Origin: Lysobacterales bacterium
Lineage (GTDB): Bacteria > Pseudomonadota > Gammaproteobacteria > Xanthomonadales > Xanthomonadaceae
Length of the DNA stretch: 64,000 bases
Assembly: GCA_019510125.1 (NCBI GenBank)
Contig: JAEKKX010000018.1
Location: forward strand, 1 to 64,000
Direction of reading: 5' to 3'
The position numbers and the translations under genes were made by a program. The notes under the pieces are model-generated. The model did not search any database. It was not told the DNA's origin and saw only the letters and a program-made list of their open reading frames with translations. Position 1 is the first letter of the stretch. Each line of letters begins with the position of its first letter. Positions 43,676-52,647 of the stretch are shown one piece after another.

Positions 43676-44691
43676 CGCGCCGCCTGCTGGATGCGGTCGA
43701 AGAAGCCGCCGTCGCCGAAGTGCTCGGCCTGCGCCTTCTTCCAGCCGCCGAACGCGCTGTCGATGGTCACCGTCGTCACCTTCGGGAAGCGCGCGAGTTC
43801 CGCCGCCGGCACCTTGTCGGGCTCGGCCGGGCGGTAGAAATGCTTCGCGGCGAGGCGCTGGCCCTCGGGGGTGTAGAGGAAGCGCAGGTAGGCTTCGGCC
43901 TGCTTGCGGGTGCCGTGCTTGGCGACGTTCTTGTCGACCCACGCCACCGGCGGCTCGGCCTTGATGCTCAGGCTGGGCACCACGATCTCGAACTTGCCGC
44001 GGGTGTCGGGTTCGTTGAGCGTCAGCAGCGCCTCGTTCTCCCACGCGATCAGCACGTCGCCGATGCCGCGCTCGACGAAGGTGGTGGTCGCGCCGCGCGC
44101 ACCGGTGTCGAGCACCGGGACGTTGCGGAACAGCCGGGTCATGTAGTCGAGCACCTTGCCGCCGTCGCGGTATTCCTTCGACGCCCAGGCCCAGGCGCCG
44201 AGGTAGTTCCAGCGCGCGCCGCCGGAGGTCTTGGGATTGGGCGTGATCACCGCGACGCCGGGACGCGCGAGGTCGCCCCAGTCGGCGATCTTCTTCGGAT
44301 TGCCCTTGCGCACCAGGAACACGATGGTCGAGGTGTACGGCGACGAATTGTACGGCAGCCGGGTCTGCCAGTTGGCCGGCAGCAGTTTCGCGTTCTGCAC
44401 GATCGCGTCGATGTCGGCCGACAGCGCCAGGGTGACGACGTCGGCCTCGAGGCCGTCGATCACCGCGCGCGCCTGCTTGCCGGAACCGCCGTGCGAGGCG
44501 CGGACCTTCAAGGTCTCGCCGGTCTGCTGCTTCCACACCTCGGCGAAGCGCGCATCGACGTCGGCGTAGAACTCGCGCGTCGGGTCGTAGGACACGTTGA
44601 GCAGTTCCTTGTCGGCGGCGTGCGCGGACGGCGCGGCCGCCGCCAGGGCGACGGCGAAGCCGAGGAGGACGTTGCGAAAAGTGGTGGTCAT
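43672..44691 (-). CDS. sbp: sulfate-binding periplasmic protein
   Basis: A 339-residue secreted solute-binding protein. A signal peptide ([22 protein letters not shown]) is followed by [27 protein letters not shown], the clear hallmark of sulfate-binding proteins (Sbp/CysP). [41 protein letters not shown] and [10 protein letters not shown] line the sulfate site. It delivers sulfate or thiosulfate to CysTWA. GGAG eight bases upstream favours the ATG at 44691 over the one at 44697. Confidence 0.95.
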   Translation of the reverse strand: MTTTFRNVLLGFAVALAAAAPSAHAADKELLNVSYDPTREFYADVDARFAEVWKQQTGETLKVRASHGGSGKQARAVIDGLEADVVTLALSADIDAIVQNAKLLPANWQTRLPYNSSPYTSTIVFLVRKGNPKKIADWGDLARPGVAVITPNPKTSGGARWNYLGAWAWASKEYRDGGKVLDYMTRLFRNVPVLDTGARGATTTFVERGIGDVLIAWENEALLTLNEPDTRGKFEIVVPSLSIKAEPPVAWVDKNVAKHGTRKQAEAYLRFLYTPEGQRLAAKHFYRPAEPDKVPAAELARFPKVTTVTIDSAFGGWKKAQAEHFGDGGFFDRIQQAAR

Positions 44692-44707
44692 GGTCATGGC
44701 TCCGGGA

Positions 44708-46156
44708 TCAGAACGAAAATTGCGCGCGGGTGAAGACGGCCTTCTCGTCCTCGCGGTCGGCGCCGCCGGCGGCCCCGCCGTCGAACGAAGCCTGGGTGTA
44801 GTTCGTGACAAGCTTGAGGTTGGCGTTGAGGTACCAGTTCAGGCCGATGGTCCAGGCGCGGACTTCGCTGGCGGACGCGGACGCGCTGGCGAACAGCGGG
44901 AAGGAGTCGTCGTCGATGTCGAGCACGCCGTAGCGGCCGACCACCTCGAAGGCGCCCCAGCCGGCCTCGTCGAGCGTGAACGGATGGTTGGGCTTGGCCA
45001 CGCCGCGGTAGCCCGCGTCCTCGCCGGTCAGCACCCAGCTTCCGGTCACCTGCCAGGCCTTGTGCTCCAGGTGGTCGCGGCGGCCGAGGTTGGCGCCGCT
45101 GGTCACGCGCACGGTCTGTTCGGAGGTCACGTATTCGCCGAGCAGGCCGCCGCGGCCGCGATAGAAGTACGCCTGCGGCGAGAAGCGGCGATGCAGGCCG
45201 TCGGCGGCGACGTTCGACGCGTAGCCGAAGAACTGCGCCTGCCCCGGCGTGCGATAGCGCGGCAGCAGGTTGTTGCCGGCGCCGTAGACGTCGCCGACGC
45301 TGGCGGCGACCCCGAGGCCCAGCCCGGACCAGGCGTTGGCGGCGTTGCGGAACGGTTCCCAGAACACGCGGCCGGCGTATTCGAACTCGTTGTCGGCGTT
45401 CGACGTCGCGGTGTCGCGGCCGTCCGGCGTGCCGTTGAACACGCCGACGGCGTAGTTCACGCGGCCCTGGGACAGCTCGCCCTGCACCTGCACGCCGAGA
45501 TCGCGCGCCGGCGTCAGCTCGGTCGGCAGGCCGCGTTCGATCGCGGCCAGGCTCGCGCTCGGCTGCAACTGCTCCAGGCCGAACGGCGCCTTGAACTTGC
45601 CCAGGCGCACGGTCGCGCGCGGGTCGAACTTCAGGTCGACGTAGGCGTCGTTGAGTGTCGCGGTGTCGCCGGCGAGCTGCGCCTGCACGCGGAAGCCGAT
45701 CAGCGGCCCCCACGTGCCTTCGAGCGTGGGCTCGACGCGTCGGAACAGGAAGGTGTCGTTCTGCGGGATCTTGTCGTCGCCGATGAAATGGCGGCCGTCG
45801 GCCTGCACCAGGCCGCGGACCTTCACCTCCAGGCCGTCGGGCGACTTCACCGACAGCCCCTTGGCGGCGGTCAGCGAGATCACCGGGTCGCGCGCGGCCC
45901 TGGTCGCGGCCTCCTCGGCCTGCAGTTCGAGCTTGCGCTCGATCACGCGCAGGCGCTGGTCGAGGTCGGCGAGCGCGGTGGCATCGCCTTCGGCGGGCGG
46001 CGCCAGGCCGAGCCGGCGTTCGATCGCCTCCAGCCGCTGCAGCAGCGCCTGATCGGTGGTGGACTGCGCCTGCGCGGACAGCGCGACGAGGAGCAGCGGG
46101 AAGGCCAGCAGCGCCGACCGCAGGCGGGGCGCATGTCGTGGGGAAAGCGGGGACAT
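44708..46156 (-). CDS. outer-membrane porin, OprP/OprO-like, of the sulfate operon
   Basis: A 482-residue porin. The signal peptide ends near ALSAQAQ, an N-terminal coiled coil (about 35-75, [14 protein letters not shown]) probably trimerises, and the barrel begins near [14 protein letters not shown] with many strands to the terminal FTRAQFSF, whose final Phe is the porin signal. It is of the phosphate-selective porin family (OprO/P), here plausibly for sulfate because it sits directly before the sulfate-binding protein gene. It is in line between yezD and sbp. Confidence 0.88.
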   Translation of the reverse strand: MSPLSPRHAPRLRSALLAFPLLLVALSAQAQSTTDQALLQRLEAIERRLGLAPPAEGDATALADLDQRLRVIERKLELQAEEAATRAARDPVISLTAAKGLSVKSPDGLEVKVRGLVQADGRHFIGDDKIPQNDTFLFRRVEPTLEGTWGPLIGFRVQAQLAGDTATLNDAYVDLKFDPRATVRLGKFKAPFGLEQLQPSASLAAIERGLPTELTPARDLGVQVQGELSQGRVNYAVGVFNGTPDGRDTATSNADNEFEYAGRVFWEPFRNAANAWSGLGLGVAASVGDVYGAGNNLLPRYRTPGQAQFFGYASNVAADGLHRRFSPQAYFYRGRGGLLGEYVTSEQTVRVTSGANLGRRDHLEHKAWQVTGSWVLTGEDAGYRGVAKPNHPFTLDEAGWGAFEVVGRYGVLDIDDDSFPLFASASASASEVRAWTIGLNWYLNANLKLVTNYTQASFDGGAAGGADREDEKAVFTRAQFSF

Positions 46157-46254
46157 CGTCGACTCCTTGATGAACTGTTCGAGGGGTCGCGCGTCCGGTG
46201 GTCCGGTCGGCGCGTCTGTGGCGAGGGCGGGGCGGGAAGCCGCGACGAACGGGG

Positions 46255-46434
46255 TCAGCCTTCGTCGAAGCGGAATTTCTGGCTGCGGGTGATCTGCACG
46301 ATGCGGGCGTTGTGGATGGCGACCTCGATCGTGCCGAACTCGATGTCGCGGAGCGCATCGATCACGGCGCGTTCGCGGTCGGCGAGCGCAGGGGCGGCGG
46401 CGGTTTCCGGCGCGGTGGCGGGCGATCGCGTCAC
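46255..46434 (-). CDS. YezD-family small protein (DUF2292)
   Basis: A 59-residue protein. The core ALRDIEFGTIEVAIHNARIVQITRSQKFRFD is the YezD/DUF2292 signature. The start is GTG, overlapping the Rrf2 stop (GTGA). Such proteins are often found beside sulfur-assimilation genes, which fits here. Its biochemical role is unknown; it may be a regulator or cofactor-binding peptide of the sulfate operon. Confidence 0.86.
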   Translation of the reverse strand: MTRSPATAPETAAAPALADRERAVIDALRDIEFGTIEVAIHNARIVQITRSQKFRFDEG

Positions 46435-46877
46435 GGGGCGGACCTCGGATCGGGAAGGGGCGGAAGGGGCGCGGCGTCGGTCCGGGCGAAACTGCGCAGG
46501 CTGTGGCGGTCGAGCACCTGCGACATCGCGTCCCGCGACTCGCGCATCAGCGCGCGCAGCGCACAGCCCTCCGGGTCGGCGCAGTCGCGGCAGGGTTCGT
46601 AGGCGGTGACGCTGGCGCAGCGGACCGGCGCCAGCGGGCCGTCGATGGTGCGGAGGATGTCGCCGACCATGATCTCCTCGGAGGTGCGCGCCAGCGCATG
46701 GCCGCCGCGCTGGCCCCGCCGGCTCTCGATCAGGCCGGCCGCCCGCAGCTCGACGAGGATCGTCTCCAGGAACTTCACCGGCACCCGGGAGCGCTGGGCG
46801 ATCTCGTGCGCCTGCAGCCGGACGTCGCCGGCCCGCGCCAGTTCGCTCATGGCGCGCAGGGCGTATTTGGCCTTCAT
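46431..46877 (-). CDS. Rrf2-family transcriptional regulator of the sulfate operon
   Basis: A 148-residue regulator. The N-terminal winged helix MKAKYALRAMSELAR..LQAHEIAQRSRVPVKFLETILVELRAAGLIESRRGQRGGHALAR is a full Rrf2 domain. Four Cys at 87, 96, 99 and 105 (CASVTAYEPCRDCADPEGC) form an Fe-S- or sulfur-sensing region like IscR and CymR. The start at 46877 matches the family; an inverted repeat just upstream could be its operator. It is the first gene of the sulfate operon, so it probably autoregulates and controls sulfate uptake, like CymR. Confidence 0.9.
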   Translation of the reverse strand: MKAKYALRAMSELARAGDVRLQAHEIAQRSRVPVKFLETILVELRAAGLIESRRGQRGGHALARTSEEIMVGDILRTIDGPLAPVRCASVTAYEPCRDCADPEGCALRALMRESRDAMSQVLDRHSLRSFARTDAAPLPPLPDPRSAP

Positions 46878-46894
46878 GGTGAGCACGGATGCGA

Positions 46895-46923
46895 TCAATT
46901 CCCAGCGGGTCGGTAGGAATTCA
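46895..46923 (-). promoter_or_regulatory. probable Rrf2 operator: inverted repeat AATTCC-N13-GGAATT
   Basis: TCAATTCC at 46895-46902 and GGAATTCA at 46916-46923 form an inverted repeat with a 13-base spacer (7 of 8 positions match), ending 17 bases before the Rrf2 start codon. The GGAATT half-site resembles sites described for CymR-type Rrf2 regulators. AT-rich boxes like this stand out in this GC-rich genome. The link to Rrf2 is inference from position. Confidence 0.55.
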
Positions 46924-47026
46924 TCCCATGGTGCCACGCCCGGTGGCAAATGCTCCGAAGGCATCACGTCATGCCATGCGCCACGGCCGGGCGCCGGCGG
47001 TCGGGCGGCGCCTGCCCGGGGCGGCG

Positions 47027-47305
47027 TCAGCCGACGCCGAAATCCGCGACGGCCGGGTCCGAAGACGCTGCGCTGCGTTCGACCGCCGCCACCCGGGCCA
47101 TCGGCGAGCCGGTGCGCAGCCAGTCGGCGAGGCGTTCGATCGCGTCGGCGTCGCCGATCGCCAGCACCTCGACGCGGCCGTCGGCGAGATTGCGCGCGTG
47201 CCCGCGCAGGCCCAGCGCCTGCGCCTGCGCGCGGGTGTACGCGCGGAACGCGACGCCCTGCACGCGGCCGGAGACGAGAAAGCGGGCGGCGGCCGCCGTG
47301 GTCAT
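47027..47305 (-). CDS. acyP: acylphosphatase
   Basis: A 92-residue acylphosphatase, which hydrolyses carboxyl-phosphate bonds such as 1,3-bisphosphoglycerate. The phosphate loop RFLVSGRVQGVAFRAYTR (with the catalytic Arg) and the GHARNLADGRVEVLAIGD segment (with the catalytic Asn) are intact. The ATG overlaps the stop of the TlpA-like gene upstream (ATGA). It is the last gene of the yihY-tlpA-acyP unit; 149 bases separate it from the Rrf2 gene. Confidence 0.94.
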   Translation of the reverse strand: MTTAAAARFLVSGRVQGVAFRAYTRAQAQALGLRGHARNLADGRVEVLAIGDADAIERLADWLRTGSPMARVAAVERSAASSDPAVADFGVG

Positions 47306-47967
47306 TCGCCTGTCTTGACGCCGGCCTTGGCGGCTGCGCCGGCGCCGGCCGCATCGGCGGCGGGATCGGCGATGGCGGCGGTCAGCGCGTCGGGGGTCAC
47401 CGGGCCGAGGAACTCCCGGGCGACGCGGCCGTCCGGCGCGATGAGATAGGTCATCGGCAGACCGCGCGGGGTCGGGAAATCGGCGGGCGGGTCGTAGGTG
47501 TCGACGATCGCGATCGGATAATGCACGGGATGCCTGGCCAGGAACGCGCGCATCGCCTGCGGCTCGATCTCCTCGTAGGCCAGGCCGACCACTTCGACGT
47601 CGTCGCGCGCAGCGTCGAAGGCATCGAGATCGGGCATTTCCTTGAGGCACGGGCCGCACCAGGTCGCCCAGAAATTCACCACGACCCAGTGCCCGCGGCG
47701 CGCCGCGAGGTCGAAGGTCTTGCCGTCGACGGTGGCGATCTTGAGCGCAGGACGGTCGGGGGCGGCGGGGGCGGCATCGGTCGTGGCGGCAGGCGGCGCG
47801 GCGGGCGCGTCCGCCGGCTTGGCGACGGCGGACGGCGCAGGCGGCGGCACGCCGTCGGATGCGCCGGAGCAGGCGCCGAGCGCCGCGGCGAGCGCGACCG
47901 CGGACAGCGCCGCGGCCAGCCGCGAAGCGCGCTTCGGAACCGACGCGGGGAAAGGGCAATACGTCAT
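47302..47967 (-). CDS. TlpA-like thioredoxin-fold lipoprotein
   Basis: A 221-residue lipoprotein (lipobox AALGAC, Cys near 33). After a long Ala/Pro-rich linker (about 35-75) comes a thioredoxin domain with the redox site WATWCGPC, the cis-Pro in GLPMTYLI, and the YEEIEPQAMRAFLARHPVHYPI insert of the TlpA/ResA group. It probably reduces or isomerises disulfides in the periplasm, possibly during cytochrome maturation. The ATG overlaps the yihY stop. Confidence 0.9.
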   Translation of the reverse strand: MTYCPFPASVPKRASRLAAALSAVALAAALGACSGASDGVPPPAPSAVAKPADAPAAPPAATTDAAPAAPDRPALKIATVDGKTFDLAARRGHWVVVNFWATWCGPCLKEMPDLDAFDAARDDVEVVGLAYEEIEPQAMRAFLARHPVHYPIAIVDTYDPPADFPTPRGLPMTYLIAPDGRVAREFLGPVTPDALTAAIADPAADAAGAGAAAKAGVKTGE

Positions 47968-49232
47968 TCGGACTCCTCTCGATAGATCGACGCCACCGAA
48001 CGGCCCAGCAGTTCGCGCAGCGGCACGCGCAGCGTGTCCAGCGCATCCAGCGACGCGCGGCCGAGCGCATCGTCGTGCGCCGGCACCCACGCCTCGGCGG
48101 TCGGGATGCGCAACTGGCAGGCTTCGTAGAGTTCGCCGAGGGTGAGCCCGTCGAGATCGCGCGCCAGCAGCCATTCGCCGCTCTCGGCGCGGGCGATCAG
48201 GCCGATGGCCTGGAGCTTGCCCAGCATCTGCTGCACCAGCGCGTCGGTGAGGATCGGTTCGCGCTCGCGGAGGTCGTCCAGGTGCAGCCCGCGACCGCTG
48301 CGCCGGGCCTCGTCGAAGCGCCCGATCAGGCGCAGCAGGCCGTGGATCTCGTAGCCGGGCGGCAGCCGCTGCGACGCCGGCTGGTAGCGGAACGCCGACA
48401 GCGACGAGGCCAGCGAGGCGCCGAGCAGCACCGCGACCCAACTGAAGTAGATCCAGCCGAGGAAGATCGGGACCACGGCGATCGCGCCGTAGAGTTTCTC
48501 GTAGGTGCCGAAGCTGCCGAGGTAGGAGCCGGCGGCGATCTTCACCGCCTCGATCATCAGCACCGCCGGCACCGCGCCCAGCGCGGCGTGGCGCCAGCGG
48601 ATCGTGCGATGCGGCACCACCCGGTAGATCACCACGATCGCGACGAATTCGATCAGCAGCGGCGCGATCCGCAGCATGCCGGTCTCCAGCGCCTGGCCGG
48701 GGGTGGTCTGGAACATCGACAGCGCGAAGAACCGCGCCGACACCGCGAGGCTGGCGGCGGCGAGCAGGCCGCCGAAGCTCATCACCGTCCAGTACATCAT
48801 CAGCCGCCCCAACTGCAGCCGGGCCGTGGGCACGCGCCAGATCCGGTTGAACGTCGCCTCGATGCTGGTGAGCGTGATCAGCAGCGAGATGACCAGCGCG
48901 ACCACGCCGACCACGGTCAGCTTGCCGGCGTTGGCGGTCAGCTCGAACAGGCGCTGGCGCACCGTCCACGCCGAACTGGGCACGAAATTGGAGAAGATGT
49001 ACTCGCTGAGCTTGCTGCTCCAGTCCTCGTAGAACGGGAACGCGGAGAGGATGCCGAACACCACCATGCTCAGCGGCACGATCGAGAACGCGGTGGTGAA
49101 CGCCAGCGCGCCCGCCGCCTGGAACAGGCGGTCGTCGAGGAAGCGCTTCCACAGGAAACGGGCGAACGTGCCGGCGCGGGCATGATCCCAGCCGGGCGGC
49201 CGCCATCCGAGCAGTCCGTCGAAGAATGCCAT
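47964..49232 (-). CDS. YihY/BrkB family inner-membrane protein
   Basis: A 422-residue membrane protein of the YihY (UPF0761) family, with about six helices in the first 270 residues: ALAFTTAFSIVPLSMVVFGIL, ANAGKLTVVGVVALVISLLITLTSIEATFNRIW, YWTVMSFGGLLAAASL, LLIEFVAIVVIYRVVPH and FLGWIYFSWVAVLLGASLASSL. The C-terminal 150 residues are soluble and may be a winged-helix-like domain (PILTDALVQQMLGKLQAIGLIAR). The function is unknown. It is the first gene of a unit whose order yihY-tlpA-acyP is tightly overlapped. Confidence 0.88.
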   Translation of the reverse strand: MAFFDGLLGWRPPGWDHARAGTFARFLWKRFLDDRLFQAAGALAFTTAFSIVPLSMVVFGILSAFPFYEDWSSKLSEYIFSNFVPSSAWTVRQRLFELTANAGKLTVVGVVALVISLLITLTSIEATFNRIWRVPTARLQLGRLMMYWTVMSFGGLLAAASLAVSARFFALSMFQTTPGQALETGMLRIAPLLIEFVAIVVIYRVVPHRTIRWRHAALGAVPAVLMIEAVKIAAGSYLGSFGTYEKLYGAIAVVPIFLGWIYFSWVAVLLGASLASSLSAFRYQPASQRLPPGYEIHGLLRLIGRFDEARRSGRGLHLDDLREREPILTDALVQQMLGKLQAIGLIARAESGEWLLARDLDGLTLGELYEACQLRIPTAEAWVPAHDDALGRASLDALDTLRVPLRELLGRSVASIYREESE

Positions 49233-49245
49233 CGCGCAAGGGTAG

Positions 49246-49932
<687 letters not shown>

Positions 49933-49942
49933 GACCGCCGCG

Positions 49943-50302
49943 ATGAGCGCGAAGGACACCGCCGCCAGCCCCGCCGACCGCCGCGCGCTCGCGGCCGCAC
50001 TGTTCGGGCTGGTCGCCCTGTACGCCGTGTGGTTCCGCGACGACCCGCATCGCGTCGCCGCCTGGCTGGTGTTCGGGGCGCCGCCGCTGCTGCTCGGGCT
50101 CGGCGTGGTCGCGCGCCGCGCCACCGCCCGGTTCTGGGCCGGGGTGTTCGCGCTGGCCTGGTTCTCGCACGGCGTGATGGCCCTGTGGGCGCACGCCGAC
50201 GTCCGCGCCTACGGGGCGATCGAAACCGCGCTCGCGCTGGTCGTGATCTTCGCCGGCAACGCCCCCGGCCTGCGCGCGCGCTTCGGCCGGCGTCGCGATT
50301 GA
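49943..50302 (+). CDS. DUF2069 family membrane protein
   Basis: A 119-residue integral membrane protein with four hydrophobic helices (about 14-33, 40-58, 64-82, 91-107). It matches the DUF2069 family, which in many gammaproteobacteria lies next to wrbA, as here. The function is unknown. It is followed after 55 bases by the TPR-sulfotransferase gene. Confidence 0.86.
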   Translation: MSAKDTAASPADRRALAAALFGLVALYAVWFRDDPHRVAAWLVFGAPPLLLGLGVVARRATARFWAGVFALAWFSHGVMALWAHADVRAYGAIETALALVVIFAGNAPGLRARFGRRRD

Positions 50303-50357
50303 CGGCGCCGCCCCGCCAACCTCCCACCCGCTCCACGTCCACCCCGCAGGCCTCGCG

Positions 50358-51995
50358 ATGACGCCTCCGTCGTACCCGCCGCCCCGCCCCGCCACCGCCG
50401 CGAACGGCGGCGACCCGCGCCTGACCGGCGTGTCGGCGGACGACGTCCCCGACCTGGTCGCCGCGGCGCGCGCGCTGCGCGACGGCCGCTTCGCGCAGGC
50501 CGAGTCGCTGCTCCAGGCCGCGCTGGCGCGCTATCCGGCGCATCCCGAGCTCCTGCGCCGGCTGGGCTTCGTGCGGCTGGGCACGCGCGGCCGCCACGGC
50601 GAGGCGGTCGAGCTGCTGCAGCGCGCGCTGGCGCAGTGGCCGGACGACGCCGCGCTGTGGTCGGACCTCGGCATCGCGCACAGCGCCTGCCGCCAGCGCG
50701 GCGAGGCGATCGCCGCCTGGCGCCGCGCCTGCGCCCTGGACGCGTCGCAGCCGATGCCGTGGTTCAACCTCGGGCGGGCGCTGCAGTTCCAGGGCGAGAC
50801 CGCGGCCGCGGTCGAGGCGCTGGAGCGCGCGCTGGCGCTGGCGCCGGACCTGCTGCCGGCGCGGATCCTCGCCGGCGATGCGCGCGCCCATCTCGGCGAT
50901 TTCGACCGCGCCGCGGCGCACTACCGCGAGGCCCTGCGGGTCGCGCCCGGCTGCGGCGACGCCTGGCGCGGCCTCGCCAACATCAAGACCCGGCCGCTGG
51001 CGGATGCCGACGTCGCGACCCTGCGCGCGCAGCTCGCGCGCCCCGGCGTGCGCGAGGACGACTGGATCGCGATGTCCTACGCGCTGGGCAAGGCCGAGGA
51101 GGACCGCGGCCGCTATCCCGACGCCTTCGCCGCGATCGCCGCGGCCAACGCGCGCATGCGGGCGAAGGCGCCGTGGCGCGCGGACGCGCTGCGCGGCTAC
51201 GTGCGCGCGGCGCTGCGCGCGACCGAGGCCCTGCCCGCCCCGCTCGATCCCGACCTGGGCCGCGAGGTCGTGTTCATCGTCGGCATGCCGCGCTCGGGCT
51301 CGACCCTGATCGAGCAGATCCTCAGCGCGCATCCCGAGGTCGCCGGCGCCAGCGAGCTGCCGGACCTCGCGGAGATCGTGCAGGAGGAATCGGTCCGCCG
51401 CGGGCGGCCGTACCCGGAGTGGGTGGCGGACGCGACCGCCGCGGACTGGCACCGGCTCGGCCGCGAGTACCTCGACCGCACCGCGCGCTGGCGCGGCGAG
51501 CGGCCGCGCTTCACCGACAAGATGCCCGAGAACTGGAAGCACGCCGGCGTGCTGCGCGCGATGCTGCCGGGGGCGACCGTGATCGAGGCGCGGCGCGACG
51601 CGCTGGAGACGGGCTGGTCCTGCTACCGGCAGCAGTTCTACCAGTTGCCGCACTTCGCCTGCGACCTGCGCGACATCGGCCTCTACATCCGCACCTGCGA
51701 GGCGGCGATGGACCAGTGGCGCGCGCGCGATCCGGCGCGGCAGCGGCTGCAGCACTACGAGCGCCTGCTCGCCGATTTCGAGAACGAGGTCCGCGCCCTG
51801 CTGGCCGCCTGCGGGCTGGAGTTCGACGAACGCTGCCTGGCGTTCCACCGCGCACAGCGCAGCGTGCGGACCGCGAGCGCGGCGCAGGTGCGGCAGCCGC
51901 TGATGCGCGACACCGCACGTGCGGCGGCGTACGGCATGCTGCTCAACCCGCTGGTGCAGGCCCTGTCGGACGCGATGTTCGCGGGGCCGTGGTAG
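50358..51995 (+). CDS. TPR-repeat sulfotransferase
   Basis: A 545-residue protein in two parts. Residues of about 30-220 form tetratricopeptide repeats (GRFAQAESLLQAALARYPAHPELL; GETAAAVEALERALALAPDLLPARI). Residues of about 300-520 are a sulfotransferase domain: VFIVGMPRSGSTLIEQILSAHPEV is the PAPS-binding loop, and FTDKMPENWKHAGVLRAMLPGATVIEARRDALETGWS contains the 3'-phosphate site. Relatives sulfate peptides or sugars; the acceptor is unknown. It is typical of xanthomonads and predatory bacteria. Confidence 0.9.
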   Translation: MTPPSYPPPRPATAANGGDPRLTGVSADDVPDLVAAARALRDGRFAQAESLLQAALARYPAHPELLRRLGFVRLGTRGRHGEAVELLQRALAQWPDDAALWSDLGIAHSACRQRGEAIAAWRRACALDASQPMPWFNLGRALQFQGETAAAVEALERALALAPDLLPARILAGDARAHLGDFDRAAAHYREALRVAPGCGDAWRGLANIKTRPLADADVATLRAQLARPGVREDDWIAMSYALGKAEEDRGRYPDAFAAIAAANARMRAKAPWRADALRGYVRAALRATEALPAPLDPDLGREVVFIVGMPRSGSTLIEQILSAHPEVAGASELPDLAEIVQEESVRRGRPYPEWVADATAADWHRLGREYLDRTARWRGERPRFTDKMPENWKHAGVLRAMLPGATVIEARRDALETGWSCYRQQFYQLPHFACDLRDIGLYIRTCEAAMDQWRARDPARQRLQHYERLLADFENEVRALLAACGLEFDERCLAFHRAQRSVRTASAAQVRQPLMRDTARAAAYGMLLNPLVQALSDAMFAGPW

Positions 51996-52038
51996 CCGCG
52001 GTACCATTTGCGCCCGCCCGTCTTTCCGGATCGCGCCC

Positions 52039-52527
52039 ATGGATCACCTGCTCATCGTCACCACCGGCGGCACGATCGACAAGATCTACTTCGACGACAA
52101 GTCGGACTACCAGGTCGGCGACCCGCAGATCGGGCGCATCCTCGAGGAGCTGGGCGTCGCGTTCCGCTTCACCGTCATCCCGATCATCCGCAAGGACTCG
52201 CTGCACATCACCGAGGCCGACCGCGAGCTGCTGCGCGCGACCATCGCCGCGCAGTCGACCCGGCACGTGCTGGTCACCCACGGCACCGACACGATGGTCG
52301 ACACCGCGAAGGTGCTGGCCGGCCTCGACGACAAGACCATCGTGATGACCGGCGCGCTGAACCCGGCGCGCTTCCGCGGCTCGGATGCCGAGTTCAACAT
52401 CGGCACCGCCGTCGGCGCGGTGCAGTCGCTGCCGGCGGGCGTCTACATCGCCATGAACGGCCGCATCTGGAACCCGCTCAAGGTCCGCAAGAACGTCGCC
52501 GCCAACCGCTTCGAATCCGCGGACTGA
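52039..52527 (+). CDS. short asparaginase-like protein
   Basis: A 162-residue protein that corresponds to the N-terminal domain only of L-asparaginase. The first catalytic Thr region (VTTGGTIDK) and the second (VTHGTDTMVDTA) are both present, and VMTGALNPARFRGSDAEFNIGTAVGAVQ matches the middle. The C-terminal domain that completes asparaginases is absent, so it may be a distinct stand-alone family. The start at 52039 is clear. A bidirectional terminator follows. Confidence 0.85.
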   Translation: MDHLLIVTTGGTIDKIYFDDKSDYQVGDPQIGRILEELGVAFRFTVIPIIRKDSLHITEADRELLRATIAAQSTRHVLVTHGTDTMVDTAKVLAGLDDKTIVMTGALNPARFRGSDAEFNIGTAVGAVQSLPAGVYIAMNGRIWNPLKVRKNVAANRFESAD

Positions 52528-52550
52528 GCCGGGCCGCCTTCGCCTCGCGA

Positions 52551-52582
52551 AAAAAAGCCCCGGCATCGACCGGGGCTTTTTT
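52551..52582. terminator. bidirectional intrinsic terminator
   Basis: AAAAAAGCCCCGG (52551-52563) pairs with CCGGGGCTTTTTT (52570-52582) around CATCGA. Runs of A and T flank the stem so it ends transcription from both sides: rightward from the asparaginase-like gene and leftward from the M28 peptidase gene, whose stop codon is at 52648. Confidence 0.95.
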
Positions 52583-52647
52583 TGCGTTGCCGGGGTCGCG
52601 GCGCGATCGCCGCGACCCCGGTGCGGCCGGTCGGCCGCGCGCGCGGA

